Positions 44,171-53,117 of a stretch of 64,000 nucleotides of DNA are shown one piece after another. Origin of the DNA: Microbulbifer harenosus (GTDB lineage Bacteria > Pseudomonadota > Gammaproteobacteria > Pseudomonadales > Cellvibrionaceae); the NCBI RefSeq assembly GCF_005771435.1, contig NZ_VANI01000010.1, positions 245,003 to 309,002 of the forward strand, read 5' to 3'. Made by a program: the position numbers and the translations under genes. Below the pieces are notes generated by a model. That model was not told the origin of the DNA. It ran no database searches and saw only the letters and a list, made by a program, of their open reading frames with translations. How positions within the stretch are numbered: the first letter of the stretch is position 1; each line of letters starts with the position of its first letter.

Positions 44171-45247
44171 ATGCCGCCATCGGGAAGTGTGACCGTGGAG
44201 ACAGATTCCATAACAACAGATTACGAAGCCGCCCCCGGCTTTGAGGCGCACGGCATTCTCGCCGCCGCGGTTTTCGCGCATCTGGCCGGCGCCCGCGCCG
44301 CCGGCGTTGACTGCGACCAGTTGCTGCTGGACGCCGGTATTACCCCTGCCAGTGTGCGCGAGGCAGACGCCCGCATCGGCCGCGAACAGCTGGCGCGGCT
44401 ACTGCGGCTGCTGTGGGACCAGCTCAACGACGAATCCGGCGGCTACCTGGCGCGCCCCTGGTTGCCCGGCACCTTCGCCATGATGGGCCATGCCACCCTC
44501 GACTGTCCCACCCTGCGCCGCGCGCTGCGGCGCTCCGCGCGCTTCGTCGCCATGGTGAGCGACGATCTGCATATCAAATTGGTGGAAGACGGTGAGGAAG
44601 CCAAACTGATCTTCCATCACGGCAACCACAAGCAGCTGCCGAACCAGAATTTCGTCGAGTCCCTCGCGGTGATCTGGCTGCGGTTTTTCAGCTGGCTGAT
44701 CGACCGCACCATACTGCTCGAACGGGTGCACCTCGCATTTCCGCCGCCGGATTACGACGAGGAGTACAACGATATGTTTCCCTGCCGCCACTACTTCCAG
44801 CAACGGGAAACATGCCTGGTGTTCAACACCCGCTATCTCGGCATGCCGCTGGTGCGCGACGCGCAGCAGCTGAGTGATTTTCTCGCCCGCGCACCCGAGT
44901 GCCTGCTCGCCCAGTACAAATCCGACAACAGCTTTACCGGCCGCATCCGCCGCATGCTGCAGAGCCACAACAGTATCGAAAACCTCTCCCTGGACGACGT
45001 GGCTGAGCGCCTGTTCACCTCGCCGCAGACTCTGCGCCGGCGCCTGAAAGACGAAGGTAACAGCTGGCAGGACATCAAGGATTCGGTGCGCCGCGACATG
45101 GCCATGTACCAACTGAAGCAACAGGAAACTGCCGTGGCGGAAATCGCTGAGCGCCTGGGCTTTTCCGAGCCCAGCGCGTTCAACCGCGCCTTCAAGAAAT
45201 GGACCGGCCTCGCCCCCGGCGCCTACCGGGAAAAACACCGCAGCTGA
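44171..45247 (+). CDS. AraC-family regulator (arabinose_bd-type N-domain)
   Basis: A 358-residue transcription regulator. The N-terminal part (about 30-215) is of the Arabinose_bd class found in OruR/ArgR-like activators, with DHTxGxxGH-type residues in MMGHATLDCPTL. The C-terminal part (about 255-355) has the two AraC helix-turn-helix motifs, the second being EIAERLGFSEPSAFNRAFKKWTG (positions about 327-349). The ATG at 44171 has no ribosome site; a GTG at 44195 with GGGAAG seven bases before it is an attractive alternative. Effector and targets unknown. Confidence 0.88.
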   Translation: MPPSGSVTVETDSITTDYEAAPGFEAHGILAAAVFAHLAGARAAGVDCDQLLLDAGITPASVREADARIGREQLARLLRLLWDQLNDESGGYLARPWLPGTFAMMGHATLDCPTLRRALRRSARFVAMVSDDLHIKLVEDGEEAKLIFHHGNHKQLPNQNFVESLAVIWLRFFSWLIDRTILLERVHLAFPPPDYDEEYNDMFPCRHYFQQRETCLVFNTRYLGMPLVRDAQQLSDFLARAPECLLAQYKSDNSFTGRIRRMLQSHNSIENLSLDDVAERLFTSPQTLRRRLKDEGNSWQDIKDSVRRDMAMYQLKQQETAVAEIAERLGFSEPSAFNRAFKKWTGLAPGAYREKHRS

Positions 45248-45271
45248 CTGTTCCATTTATTTCTGTGCACA

Positions 45272-45299
45272 AAAAACCCGCGGCGAACCGCGGGTTTTT
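45272..45299. terminator. Bidirectional terminator
   Basis: A 12-bp stem (AAAAACCCGCGG and complement) with a CGAA loop and T/A runs on each side lies between the AraC-type gene and the convergent OmpA-domain gene. Confidence 0.92.
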
Positions 45300-45319
45300 C
45301 CACGAACGTCGAGCTGCGG

Positions 45320-46552
45320 TCACTGCTGCTCGTAGGTTGTCACCTTCACCGCAATGCGGCGGTTTTTCTGTTTGCCTTCCTCGGTGCTGTTGTCCGCAAC
45401 CGGGTTAGCGGACCCCACCCCCACTGCCGTGACACGACTTGCATCAATACCGGCATCGGTCAGCATTTTCATCACCGCCTGGGCGCGGGATTCAGACAGT
45501 TTCTGATTCGCACCGGCGTCACCGTCCGAATCGGTGTGGCCTTCGATGGCGATGGCGAGACCCGGGTTTTCCTGCATGATCGCAATCAGCGTCTGCACAT
45601 CCGGCAGTGACGCGGCATTGGGCATACTGCCGTCGGTGGGAAACTCGATATTCAGCGGGAATTCGCGGTTCGGGTCGCGGCTGGCATTGGCCAGATAGTC
45701 GCGGAACTGCTGGCCGAAGTCACCGGTCGCGGCGGGCGCTTCGGTGGTATCGGGCACTGGCGTGGTCGCAGTGTCCGGGGTCGGCGGCGTTTCCTCCACG
45801 ATCACTTCGTCCTGCTCGGTGATCACGGCACCGGTGCCATCATCCATCCGCTCTTTCTTCGCGCACATGTTCAGTGCCCACAGCACGCCCAGAGCAATCA
45901 GCAGTGGCCACAGCCATTTGCCCCAGCCGCTGTTTTTTGCCGGCGGCGGTTCGGATCTTACTTTTCCCGTCGGACGCGGCGTGGTTTCCACCACGGTGCG
46001 CTCGGCGAGCTCATCCAGATTGGACGCGCCGAGCTGGCTCAGCAGGCCCGGAGGAATCTTGTCTTTGATATGTGCCTTTTGGCCGAGCAGCAGCGCCGCC
46101 AGCCCCTCCATGTTCAACCCTTTGCTTTTCACCAGTTTGCCCACCAGCGACATGATCACCGGTGCAGCAATCCGCAACAGGCTGGTGGCCTTGCTGCCGC
46201 TCAAGCCCAGGGAATTGGTCAGCGTACTGATAACACCCTCGCGCTTGTCGCCGAATATGGATTCAACCAGGTTGCCCCCCACTTCCTGCAGGCTGGTCAT
46301 TTTGTCCGGGCTGGTAAAAATATCGGCGGGGTTCGACAGGTCCATACTGTTGCTTTTGGTGGCCATATTCAGCAGTGTGCCCAGCCCGCTCTCACTGCCG
46401 GCTTTGTTCAGCATGCCCGCCAGCACTGTCGCAGCGCCGGTCGAGAACGCCGATTCACTCTTCCCCTCCGGCAGTCCCAGGGCGTTACCGAGAGCGCCGA
46501 GACCAGATGAACCCAAATGGCGAACCGCCATTTCCAGAAGATTGTCAGCCAT
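45320..46552 (-). CDS. DUF937-OmpA domain fusion membrane protein
   Basis: A 410-residue protein with an N-terminal DUF937-like helical region (about 1-185, rich in Gly/Leu/Ser; LLRIAAPVIMSLVGKLV). A Pro-rich linker and one membrane helix follow (about 215-232, WLWPLLIALGVLWALNM), then an acidic spacer and a C-terminal OmpA-like peptidoglycan-binding domain (about 295-408, EGHTDSDGDAGANQKLSESRA). The topology suggests a cytoplasmic DUF937 part tied through the inner membrane to the wall. Function unknown; a role in envelope organisation is inferred. Confidence 0.85.
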   Translation of the reverse strand: MADNLLEMAVRHLGSSGLGALGNALGLPEGKSESAFSTGAATVLAGMLNKAGSESGLGTLLNMATKSNSMDLSNPADIFTSPDKMTSLQEVGGNLVESIFGDKREGVISTLTNSLGLSGSKATSLLRIAAPVIMSLVGKLVKSKGLNMEGLAALLLGQKAHIKDKIPPGLLSQLGASNLDELAERTVVETTPRPTGKVRSEPPPAKNSGWGKWLWPLLIALGVLWALNMCAKKERMDDGTGAVITEQDEVIVEETPPTPDTATTPVPDTTEAPAATGDFGQQFRDYLANASRDPNREFPLNIEFPTDGSMPNAASLPDVQTLIAIMQENPGLAIAIEGHTDSDGDAGANQKLSESRAQAVMKMLTDAGIDASRVTAVGVGSANPVADNSTEEGKQKNRRIAVKVTTYEQQ

Positions 46553-46805
46553 TTGTGTACCTCACGTTGTTTGTGGCCGTTGTGCGCGACCATTGCTCCC
46601 AGCGGAGCCACTCTCAACAGTGTACGGCAGCAAAATCCACCGGTTAGGTTGATTCTGAATAAGCTTCCCGGAGATCTAGCAGGATTCCGAATGGCGCTTC
46701 AATCTGCATCAAGACATGGCGATAGAAGCCACTTGGGCTAAGTTATCAGAACCGCATTTCACCAGACCGGAAGCCCCACAAAAGCCACCATAAGCGGAAG
46801 TCAGC

Positions 46806-47954
46806 ATGATCCCAAGAACCGTATTCACCCCCGAGCATGAACAGTTCCGCGACAGCGTGCGTAAATTCCTCGAAACCGAAGCGGCGCCGTTTCACCACCA
46901 GTGGGAAAAAGATGGCCAGGTTGACCGCGAACTGTGGCGCAAAGCCGGTGCCATGGGCTTTCTGTGCCCGCAGGTGCCGGAAGCCTACGGCGGCCTGGAG
47001 CTGGACTTTGGTTACAACGCCATCGTGGATGAAGAAATCTCGCGCCAGGGGCTCACCGGCATCGGCTGGGGGCTGCACTCGGACATTGCGGTGCCCTACA
47101 TCGTCAATTACGGTACCGAGGAGCAGAAACAGAAATACCTGCCCGGCTGTATCAGCGGCGACATCGTTACCGCCATCGCCATGACCGAACCCGGTGCCGG
47201 CTCGGACCTGCAGGGCGTGCGCACCACCGCGGTGAAAGATGGCGATCACTATGTGCTAAACGGATCAAAAACCTTCATCACCAACGGCCAGCATGCGGAC
47301 CTAGTGGTGGTGGTGGCCAAAACCAATGCCGCGGCCGGCGCCGCCGGCACCAGCCTGTTTCTGGTAGAGGCCGCCTGGCCCGGCTTCAAGAAAGGCACCA
47401 ACCTGGAAAAAGTGGGCATGAAAGCCCAGGACACCTCCGAGCTGTTCTTTGACGACGTAAAGATCCCCGCGGAAAACCTGCTCGGCGGCGAGGGCCAGGG
47501 TTTCATCTACCTGATGCAGGAACTGCCCCAGGAGCGCCTCAGCGTCGCGCTCAACGCCATCGCCAATTGCGAAGCCGCCATCGGCTGGACCATTGACTAT
47601 GTGCGCGAGCGCAAGGCCTTTGGCAAACCCATTGCCGCATTCCAGAACACCCAGTTCAAACTCGCCGAACTGGACAGCGAACTCAGCGCGCTGCGCGTAT
47701 TCGTCGATCGCTGTCTGGAACTGCACTACGAGGAAAAACTAGACGTATCCACCGCCGCCAAGGCCAAACTGCTGGCCACTGACTTCCAGTGCAAGCTACT
47801 GGACGAGTGCATGCAACTGCACGGCGGCTTCGGTTATATGTGGGAATATCCCATCGCCCGCGCCTGGGCGGACGCGCGGGTGCAGCGTATTTACGCTGGC
47901 ACCAACGAAATTATGAAACTGATCATTTCCCGCGAGTTGCTCAAGGAAAAATGA
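46806..47954 (+). CDS. Acyl-CoA dehydrogenase
   Basis: A 382-residue FAD enzyme that oxidises acyl-CoA to enoyl-CoA. It has the two family signatures (AIAMTEPGAGSDLQG; QLHGGFGYMWEYPIARAWADAR, at about 337-358). The Glu of the common YEGT motif is replaced by Ala (IYAGTNE). Glu243 in LPQERLSVAL sits where isovaleryl-CoA and long-chain enzymes keep their catalytic base, so it probably belongs to that group. GGAAG precedes the ATG. The substrate is not readable and no other beta-oxidation gene is near. Confidence 0.9.
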   Translation: MIPRTVFTPEHEQFRDSVRKFLETEAAPFHHQWEKDGQVDRELWRKAGAMGFLCPQVPEAYGGLELDFGYNAIVDEEISRQGLTGIGWGLHSDIAVPYIVNYGTEEQKQKYLPGCISGDIVTAIAMTEPGAGSDLQGVRTTAVKDGDHYVLNGSKTFITNGQHADLVVVVAKTNAAAGAAGTSLFLVEAAWPGFKKGTNLEKVGMKAQDTSELFFDDVKIPAENLLGGEGQGFIYLMQELPQERLSVALNAIANCEAAIGWTIDYVRERKAFGKPIAAFQNTQFKLAELDSELSALRVFVDRCLELHYEEKLDVSTAAKAKLLATDFQCKLLDECMQLHGGFGYMWEYPIARAWADARVQRIYAGTNEIMKLIISRELLKEK

Positions 47955-48015
47955 TCCAGTCAGCACCGGTATGCGTACAGCCCGGTTGTCTGTATTACCG
48001 AGCTGGCGCGCCAAC

Positions 48016-48483
48016 GTGAAAACCCTGCGACTCATTATGGGCGACCAGCTCAATCACCAGCATTCCTGGTACCGCAGCGACGATAAAGACACCCTGTACT
48101 TCATCGCTGAAATGCGCCAGGAAACAGACTATGTAAAACACCATATCCAGAAGGTGGTCGCCTTTTTTGAGGCCATGGAGGCCTTCGCCGAATGGTTGCG
48201 CGTCCGCGGTAAACAAGTCGTCCACTACCGGCTCGACCATCCGGAAAACGCCCAGAAACTCGGCACCAATATTGCCAACCTGATCCAGCAGCATGGTATC
48301 CGTAAATTCGAGTACCAGCTGCCCGACGAATACCGCCTCGACCAGCAGCTCAAACAGCTAGCCGATGACCTGAGAATCGAAACACAGACGTATGACAGTG
48401 AGCACTTCCTCACCCGCCGCGACGAGCTGGCCGCGCTGCAACAGCGCGCCCGCGCCATCATCCGCAACCCCGATGCCTACTGA
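48016..48483 (+). pseudogene. Truncated photolyase-related (FeS-BCP/DPRP) gene
   Basis: The first about 135 residues match the N-terminal Rossmann domain of deoxyribodipyrimidine-photolyase-related proteins (LRLIMGDQLNHQHSWY, RQETDYVKHHIQKVVAFF, YQLPDEYRLDQQL). Those proteins are about 500 residues long with FAD and Fe-S domains, all missing here. The frame ends after a short unrelated tail at 48483. A GTG at 48016 is the family-like start. It is probably a remnant without photolyase activity, though a short domain protein cannot be excluded. Confidence 0.7.
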
Positions 48484-48559
48484 AAATGTGGATACCGGCG
48501 GGGCACCGACGCATAATCCCCTCGGGGAAATTTCAACACTCTGCCCGGGAAATACCGAC

Positions 48560-48802
48560 ATGCAAGACGCTCAACCGAACAATCCGCTGCACGGAGTCAA
48601 GCTCGCCGACATTGTCGAAGCGCTGGAAGAGCACTACGGTTGGGAAGGGCTGGCGGAGCGGATAGATATCAACTGCTTCAAGAACGACCCGTCGGTGAAA
48701 TCCACACTGAAATTCCTGCGCAGAACGCCCTGGGCGCGCAGCAAGGTGGAAGCGCTGTATATCGCCACCTTCTGCGAGGACAATCCCTGGATCAAACCCT
48801 GA
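48560..48802 (+). CDS. VF530/DUF2132-family small protein
   Basis: An 80-residue cytoplasmic protein matching the VF530 family: [22 protein letters not shown] near the start and [17 protein letters not shown] towards the end. A small helical fold; members have been suggested to bind DNA, function unproven. The ATG at 48560 gives the usual family length. It follows the photolyase-related remnant on the same strand. Confidence 0.88.
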   Translation: MQDAQPNNPLHGVKLADIVEALEEHYGWEGLAERIDINCFKNDPSVKSTLKFLRRTPWARSKVEALYIATFCEDNPWIKP

Positions 48803-48812
48803 GATTTCCGCT

Positions 48813-49514
48813 TCAGTCTCCGCTGCCCTCCGGCAGCATCTTGCGCAGCGACTTTTCTATCTGCCCGCCACAGTAGTTTCGTCCCCAGTGCGCCCGGCGC
48901 TTTTCCAGCATGGCCTTGATGGAGTCGCGCGCCTCGATCTTGTCCACCAAGTGGGCGATGTGCGGAGCATTGTCCTGCAGATCTTGTCGCAATGCGGGGA
49001 ATGCATACAGCAAGGTACCAAACAGTGCCGCAATGGCGATGTCCGCCACGGAAATGGTCGGGCCCAGCAGATAACCGTCGCCGATCTTCACCCCGTGTTC
49101 GCGGCCGGTGTGCTCGAATATCTGCATCCATTCCGCCAGGCGGCCGTGGCGGAACTCCTCCCAGCTGTTTTTATCCCACATTTTCACGCCGTGGTAATTG
49201 GTGATTTCCAGCAGGATGTCGTTGCAGTCGAGGATGGTCTTCAGTGCCAGGGTGTGGAGTTCGGCGCGGGTTGGCAGATAGTCATAGTCCCGCGCCAGAT
49301 GCATCAGGATGGCTGGCATCTGCGCGAAATATTTTTTGCACTTGTAGTCGTAGAGATAGGGCGGCGCCATGCCCGGATTGTGAAGTTTGAGACTGCGCTC
49401 CGGGTAAATGCCGCTGGCGTCGTGATTGCTGTAGCCCGCACCCACATCCGCCAACAGCATTTCGATAAATACGCCGCGAAACGGCAGGTCCCAGTAATAG
49501 AGCCTGTAGTCCAT
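48813..49514 (-). CDS. Glutathione S-transferase-like protein
   Basis: A 233-residue protein with a GST layout: thioredoxin-like N-terminal part (about 1-85; YYWDLPFRGVFIEMLLADVG) and a helical C-terminal domain (about 95-215; YLLGPTISVADIAIAALFG, the conserved N-cap and hydrophobic staple region). The usual cis-Pro block reads NPGMAPPYLYD. It is larger than typical GSTs by an insertion near 85-135. Substrate unknown. It follows the M16 protease gene on the same strand. Confidence 0.82.
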   Translation of the reverse strand: MDYRLYYWDLPFRGVFIEMLLADVGAGYSNHDASGIYPERSLKLHNPGMAPPYLYDYKCKKYFAQMPAILMHLARDYDYLPTRAELHTLALKTILDCNDILLEITNYHGVKMWDKNSWEEFRHGRLAEWMQIFEHTGREHGVKIGDGYLLGPTISVADIAIAALFGTLLYAFPALRQDLQDNAPHIAHLVDKIEARDSIKAMLEKRRAHWGRNYCGGQIEKSLRKMLPEGSGD

Positions 49515-49543
49515 GGTGCCTCCCGGGATTTCTTCCGTGAAAC

Positions 49544-49569
49544 GGCCCGACGCAGCAAAGCGCCGGGCC
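49544..49569 (-). terminator. Possible terminator after the M16 gene
   Basis: Arms GGCCCGGCGC and GCGTCGGGCC (one mismatch) with a 6-base loop are followed by GTTTC on the minus strand. The T-run is poor; it may only partly separate the M16 and GST genes. Confidence 0.4.
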
Positions 49570-49579
49570 TTTGCGGGAT

Positions 49580-52456
49580 TCAGTCCACAGCAGACAATGC
49601 CGCGTCCTCCACCCGCTTTTCGTCTTCCAGTAACGTTAGCCTACCGAGCCCCAGTTGTTCCAGGCGGCGGAACTGGCTCGCGCGGTCGCCCACCACCACC
49701 CAGATCATGGAATCGGGCTGCATATACCGGTCGGCAATGTCCTGCACGTCTTTTACCGTCATCGCTCTGGCGATGGCTTCGCGTTCGCGCACATAGTCCG
49801 CGGGCCAGCGGTATTTACTCATGCTTTCCAGCAGGCCGAGTTTGGCGCCGGCGGTCTCGAAGGCACGGGCGTTGCTGCGGGTCAGATAGGAGCGCGAGGT
49901 CGCCAGATCCTGTTCGGTGTAGGTGGGCGCGTAGTCTTTGAGAATGTCGCGGATCAGCTGTACCGACTCCGCGGTGACATTCGCGCGCACACCGGTACCA
50001 ATGGCGAACCGACCCTCGGTCTTGTCGCCAGACACGCTGGAACCGATCCCGTAGGTGTAGCCCTTGCCCTCGCGCAGCTGTTGCGTGAGGCGCGAGGCAA
50101 AGCCGCCACCGCCGAGAATGTAATTGCTGAACACCGCCGGGTAATAATCCTGCGACAGCGCGCTCATGGCCGGGCGACCGATGCGCAGCACGGACTGTTT
50201 GGCCCCCGGCACATCAACAAAATAAATACCCGGTTCCGCCGAAACGGATTTGGGGTCGGGGATGGTGACCGGCTTTGCCGGCCAGCGCTTCACCAGAGCC
50301 GCCAGTGCGCTGTGGAAATCGGCCTGTTTGATGTCACCCACCACATGCACACGCGCCACGGACGGCGACAGGTAATTTTTGTAGTAGGCCTTGAGATCGT
50401 CCATGGTGATGGCGGCCACCGATTGCTCGGTGCCGAGGCCGCTGTGACCGCGGATGCTGTCCTTGCCGTGCAGCAACCGCGCAAAGGTTTTGCTGGCGAT
50501 GGCGTTGGGCTCGGCGGCGGCACGCTTGATCTGACTGGTGACGTTCTTCTTCGCCAGCTCCAGTTCCTTCGCATCCCAGCGCGGCTCCAGCAGCATTTCC
50601 TGCAACAGCGCGAACACCTCGTTGAAGTTGCGCGCCAGGGTGGTCACGTCGAAGCGGAAGCTGTCCTGCCCGGCGGACACGTTGATGCTGGCACCGAGTT
50701 TCTGGATTTCGGTTTCCAGTTCTTCCGGAGTGCGTTTGGCGGTGCCGCGCTCCATCAACATGGCGGTGAGGTTGGCCACGCCGGTCTTGTCGAGCTGCTC
50801 GTGCAGCTGGCCGCCGTCGACCACGATGCTGAAATTGACCGTGGGCACTTCGCTGCTTTCGATACCGTATACCGCCAAGCCGTTGTCGAATTTATCCCGC
50901 CATACCGTCGGCACCGCGGTCTCGGCTGGATCGCCGTAGGCCGGCTCTTTGGAGCGGTCGAAGCGGGACTCGGTCTTCTCGTACTGCGCCTGTGCGGACG
51001 CATCAAACTGCTCCTCGGCGCCGTTGACGATCTGTTCCTCCACCACTTCCGCCACGGTGGAGTCTGCCAGCGCCAGCTCCTTCTGCCCCTTGGGCACAAA
51101 GCTCGCCGCCACATAGGGCTTGCCCTTGATGTATTTTTCGTAAACCCGTTGCACATCCTCGGCAGTCACGGCCAGCAAGCGCTGGATATCTTCGGTGACA
51201 TAACCGGGGTTATCCGCGTAAACCTCATACTGAGCCAGCTGGAAACCCTTGCCCAGCACACTGGACAGGCTGTTGTAGAAGGCCACCTCCTGGCCCGCTT
51301 TTATCCGCTGCAGGTCTTCCTCGGCAATGCCCTCTTTCTCGAACAGCGCGAGCGCCTTCTCGATCCCCGCGTACACCTCGTCCAGATCGCGGCCCTCAAA
51401 CGCCTGCACTTCCAGCTGGGTTTGCCCCGCCAGTTCCGATTCGTAGCCGCCCATGTTCACGTCGGCAGTCAGCTGTTGGTCTTCCACCAGCACCCGGTAC
51501 AGGGGCGCGCGTTTGCCGTCGGACAGGTATTCCGTCAGCACCGACAGCGCATAGCTGTCCGGGTGGTAGCGTTCCACCGTCGGCCACGCCAGGGTCAGGG
51601 CGGGCTCGCGGGCGAAGTTGTCCTCGTGATAGCGGCGTTTGGAATTGCTCAATTCCGCCGGCTGCTTCGCCGCGCGCTCGATGGCCTGCCCGGTGGGAAC
51701 TTCGCCGAAGTATTTTTCCACCAGCGTGCGGGCCTGTTCGGTATCGAAATCCCCCGCCACCACCAGCACCACATTGTTCGGCACATACCAGCGGCGGAAG
51801 AATTCCTTCACGTCGTCGAGGGTCGCGTTCTGCAGATCCTCCAGCGAACCGATCACCTGCCAGTGGTAGGGGTGGTCCGCCGGGTACAGATTGCGGTCGA
51901 TCACGTACTGGGTGTGGCCGTAGGGGCGGTTGTCGTAACTCTGGCGCTTCTCGTTCTTCACCACCTGCTTTTCTTTCGCCAGTACCGGCTCGGTCACCGT
52001 GTTGATGAACCAGCCCAGCTTGTCGGCCTCCGCCCACAGCATCTTTTCCAGCGCGTCTTTCGGCACCGTCTGGTAGTAATTAGTGACGTCCCGAGAGGTG
52101 GAACCATTAGCCCCGGAACCGCCGATACGCGCACTCATCGCATCCAGCCCGCCCTTGCCCAGGTTCTCGGATTCCAGAAACAGCAGGTGCTCGAACAGGT
52201 GCGCAAACCCCGTGCGCCCGGCCTTCTCCCGCGCCGAGCCCACATGCGCGGTCAGCGACACCGCTACCACCGGATCGGAGCGGTCCACATGGAACAGCAC
52301 GTTGAGCCCGTTCTCGAGCTGGAACTGTTGATAGTCGATGGCGAATTCAGCCTGGGATGCGGATTTGGGGGCGGGCTCATTCGCCGGCCTGTCACAGCCG
52401 ACCAGACCAATGGCCGCAGCAATGAACGCTGCCGGGGCCAGAAGATTCCTGAACAT
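49580..52456 (-). CDS. M16-family zinc metallopeptidase lipoprotein
   Basis: A 958-residue secreted protease of the pitrilysin/insulysin group. The N-terminus is a lipoprotein signal with lipobox LVGC (Cys21). The inverted zinc motif HLFEH (His86, Glu89, His90) marks the first, catalytic M16 domain (about 40-265), followed by three more M16-type domains, the usual four-domain clam-shell. The start at 52456 is set by AGGAAA at 6 bp and the signal sequence. It would degrade peptides in the periplasm or outside the cell. Confidence 0.93.
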   Translation of the reverse strand: MFRNLLAPAAFIAAAIGLVGCDRPANEPAPKSASQAEFAIDYQQFQLENGLNVLFHVDRSDPVVAVSLTAHVGSAREKAGRTGFAHLFEHLLFLESENLGKGGLDAMSARIGGSGANGSTSRDVTNYYQTVPKDALEKMLWAEADKLGWFINTVTEPVLAKEKQVVKNEKRQSYDNRPYGHTQYVIDRNLYPADHPYHWQVIGSLEDLQNATLDDVKEFFRRWYVPNNVVLVVAGDFDTEQARTLVEKYFGEVPTGQAIERAAKQPAELSNSKRRYHEDNFAREPALTLAWPTVERYHPDSYALSVLTEYLSDGKRAPLYRVLVEDQQLTADVNMGGYESELAGQTQLEVQAFEGRDLDEVYAGIEKALALFEKEGIAEEDLQRIKAGQEVAFYNSLSSVLGKGFQLAQYEVYADNPGYVTEDIQRLLAVTAEDVQRVYEKYIKGKPYVAASFVPKGQKELALADSTVAEVVEEQIVNGAEEQFDASAQAQYEKTESRFDRSKEPAYGDPAETAVPTVWRDKFDNGLAVYGIESSEVPTVNFSIVVDGGQLHEQLDKTGVANLTAMLMERGTAKRTPEELETEIQKLGASINVSAGQDSFRFDVTTLARNFNEVFALLQEMLLEPRWDAKELELAKKNVTSQIKRAAAEPNAIASKTFARLLHGKDSIRGHSGLGTEQSVAAITMDDLKAYYKNYLSPSVARVHVVGDIKQADFHSALAALVKRWPAKPVTIPDPKSVSAEPGIYFVDVPGAKQSVLRIGRPAMSALSQDYYPAVFSNYILGGGGFASRLTQQLREGKGYTYGIGSSVSGDKTEGRFAIGTGVRANVTAESVQLIRDILKDYAPTYTEQDLATSRSYLTRSNARAFETAGAKLGLLESMSKYRWPADYVREREAIARAMTVKDVQDIADRYMQPDSMIWVVVGDRASQFRRLEQLGLGRLTLLEDEKRVEDAALSAVD

Positions 52457-52724
52457 GGTGCTTTCCTGTGCGTTTTGATGCGCTGGAAGATAGCAGGACT
52501 GGCGGCGCCGGGCGACAGCGACCGGGAGACAGAGCGCGCTCGAAGCCCGATGCCCGCGTCGCCCAAGGCAGTAGTCCGCTCGCCCTAAAAAACGAAATTG
52601 CCGCCAAATTTCCCCACTGCCCCGGAATTGCTCTTTTCGCGACAGGTGGGGCACAGTACCCTCCTGTGTGACGCAATTCTCACTATGCAGCACGACCACA
52701 CAACAATAATCAGGGGATATCCCT

Positions 52725-53117
52725 ATGTCATGGAACAAAAAGAACATGGCCGCCGGTGCGGCCTGGGGCATTCTGGCGCATCACGATCTGGCACAGATCA
52801 ACCAGGAGCTGACACCTTTTACCAGCGCCGGCACTTACTCACTGGCCATGCTGCGCTACTACAACCCGCACGCCTCGGATCTGCATCAAGATATAAAAGC
52901 GGTCAATCTGGCCGACAAATTCACCGCCTACCTGTTTCAATTCTACCGCCCGGGATTCGAAAACCTGCCCGCCGGCGAAGACCGTGTATCGCGCCTCAAA
53001 GCCCTGGAAACCAAACTGGCGGAGCTGTTCAAGGCCCCGGAAGGCAAAACCCTGAATGACCTGGCGGAACTGCTGGACGAGCACCTGGTGTTTGCCGATG
53101 AACTGGAGACCGCGTAA
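52725..53117 (+). CDS. Hypothetical 130-residue protein
   Basis: No family recognised. The product is helical and soluble-looking with no signal peptide (MSWNKKNMAAGAAWGILAHH). AGGGG precedes the ATG. Its stop overlaps the start of the next gene (TAATG), so both are coupled. That next gene encodes an exported outer-membrane-type protein, so a joint function is likely but unknown. Confidence 0.7.
   Translation: MSWNKKNMAAGAAWGILAHHDLAQINQELTPFTSAGTYSLAMLRYYNPHASDLHQDIKAVNLADKFTAYLFQFYRPGFENLPAGEDRVSRLKALETKLAELFKAPEGKTLNDLAELLDEHLVFADELETA

Noticed and set aside
49655..52588. 977-codon open frame opposite the M16 protease
   Set aside because: Antisense of a well-supported four-domain peptidase; composition bias explains the open frame.
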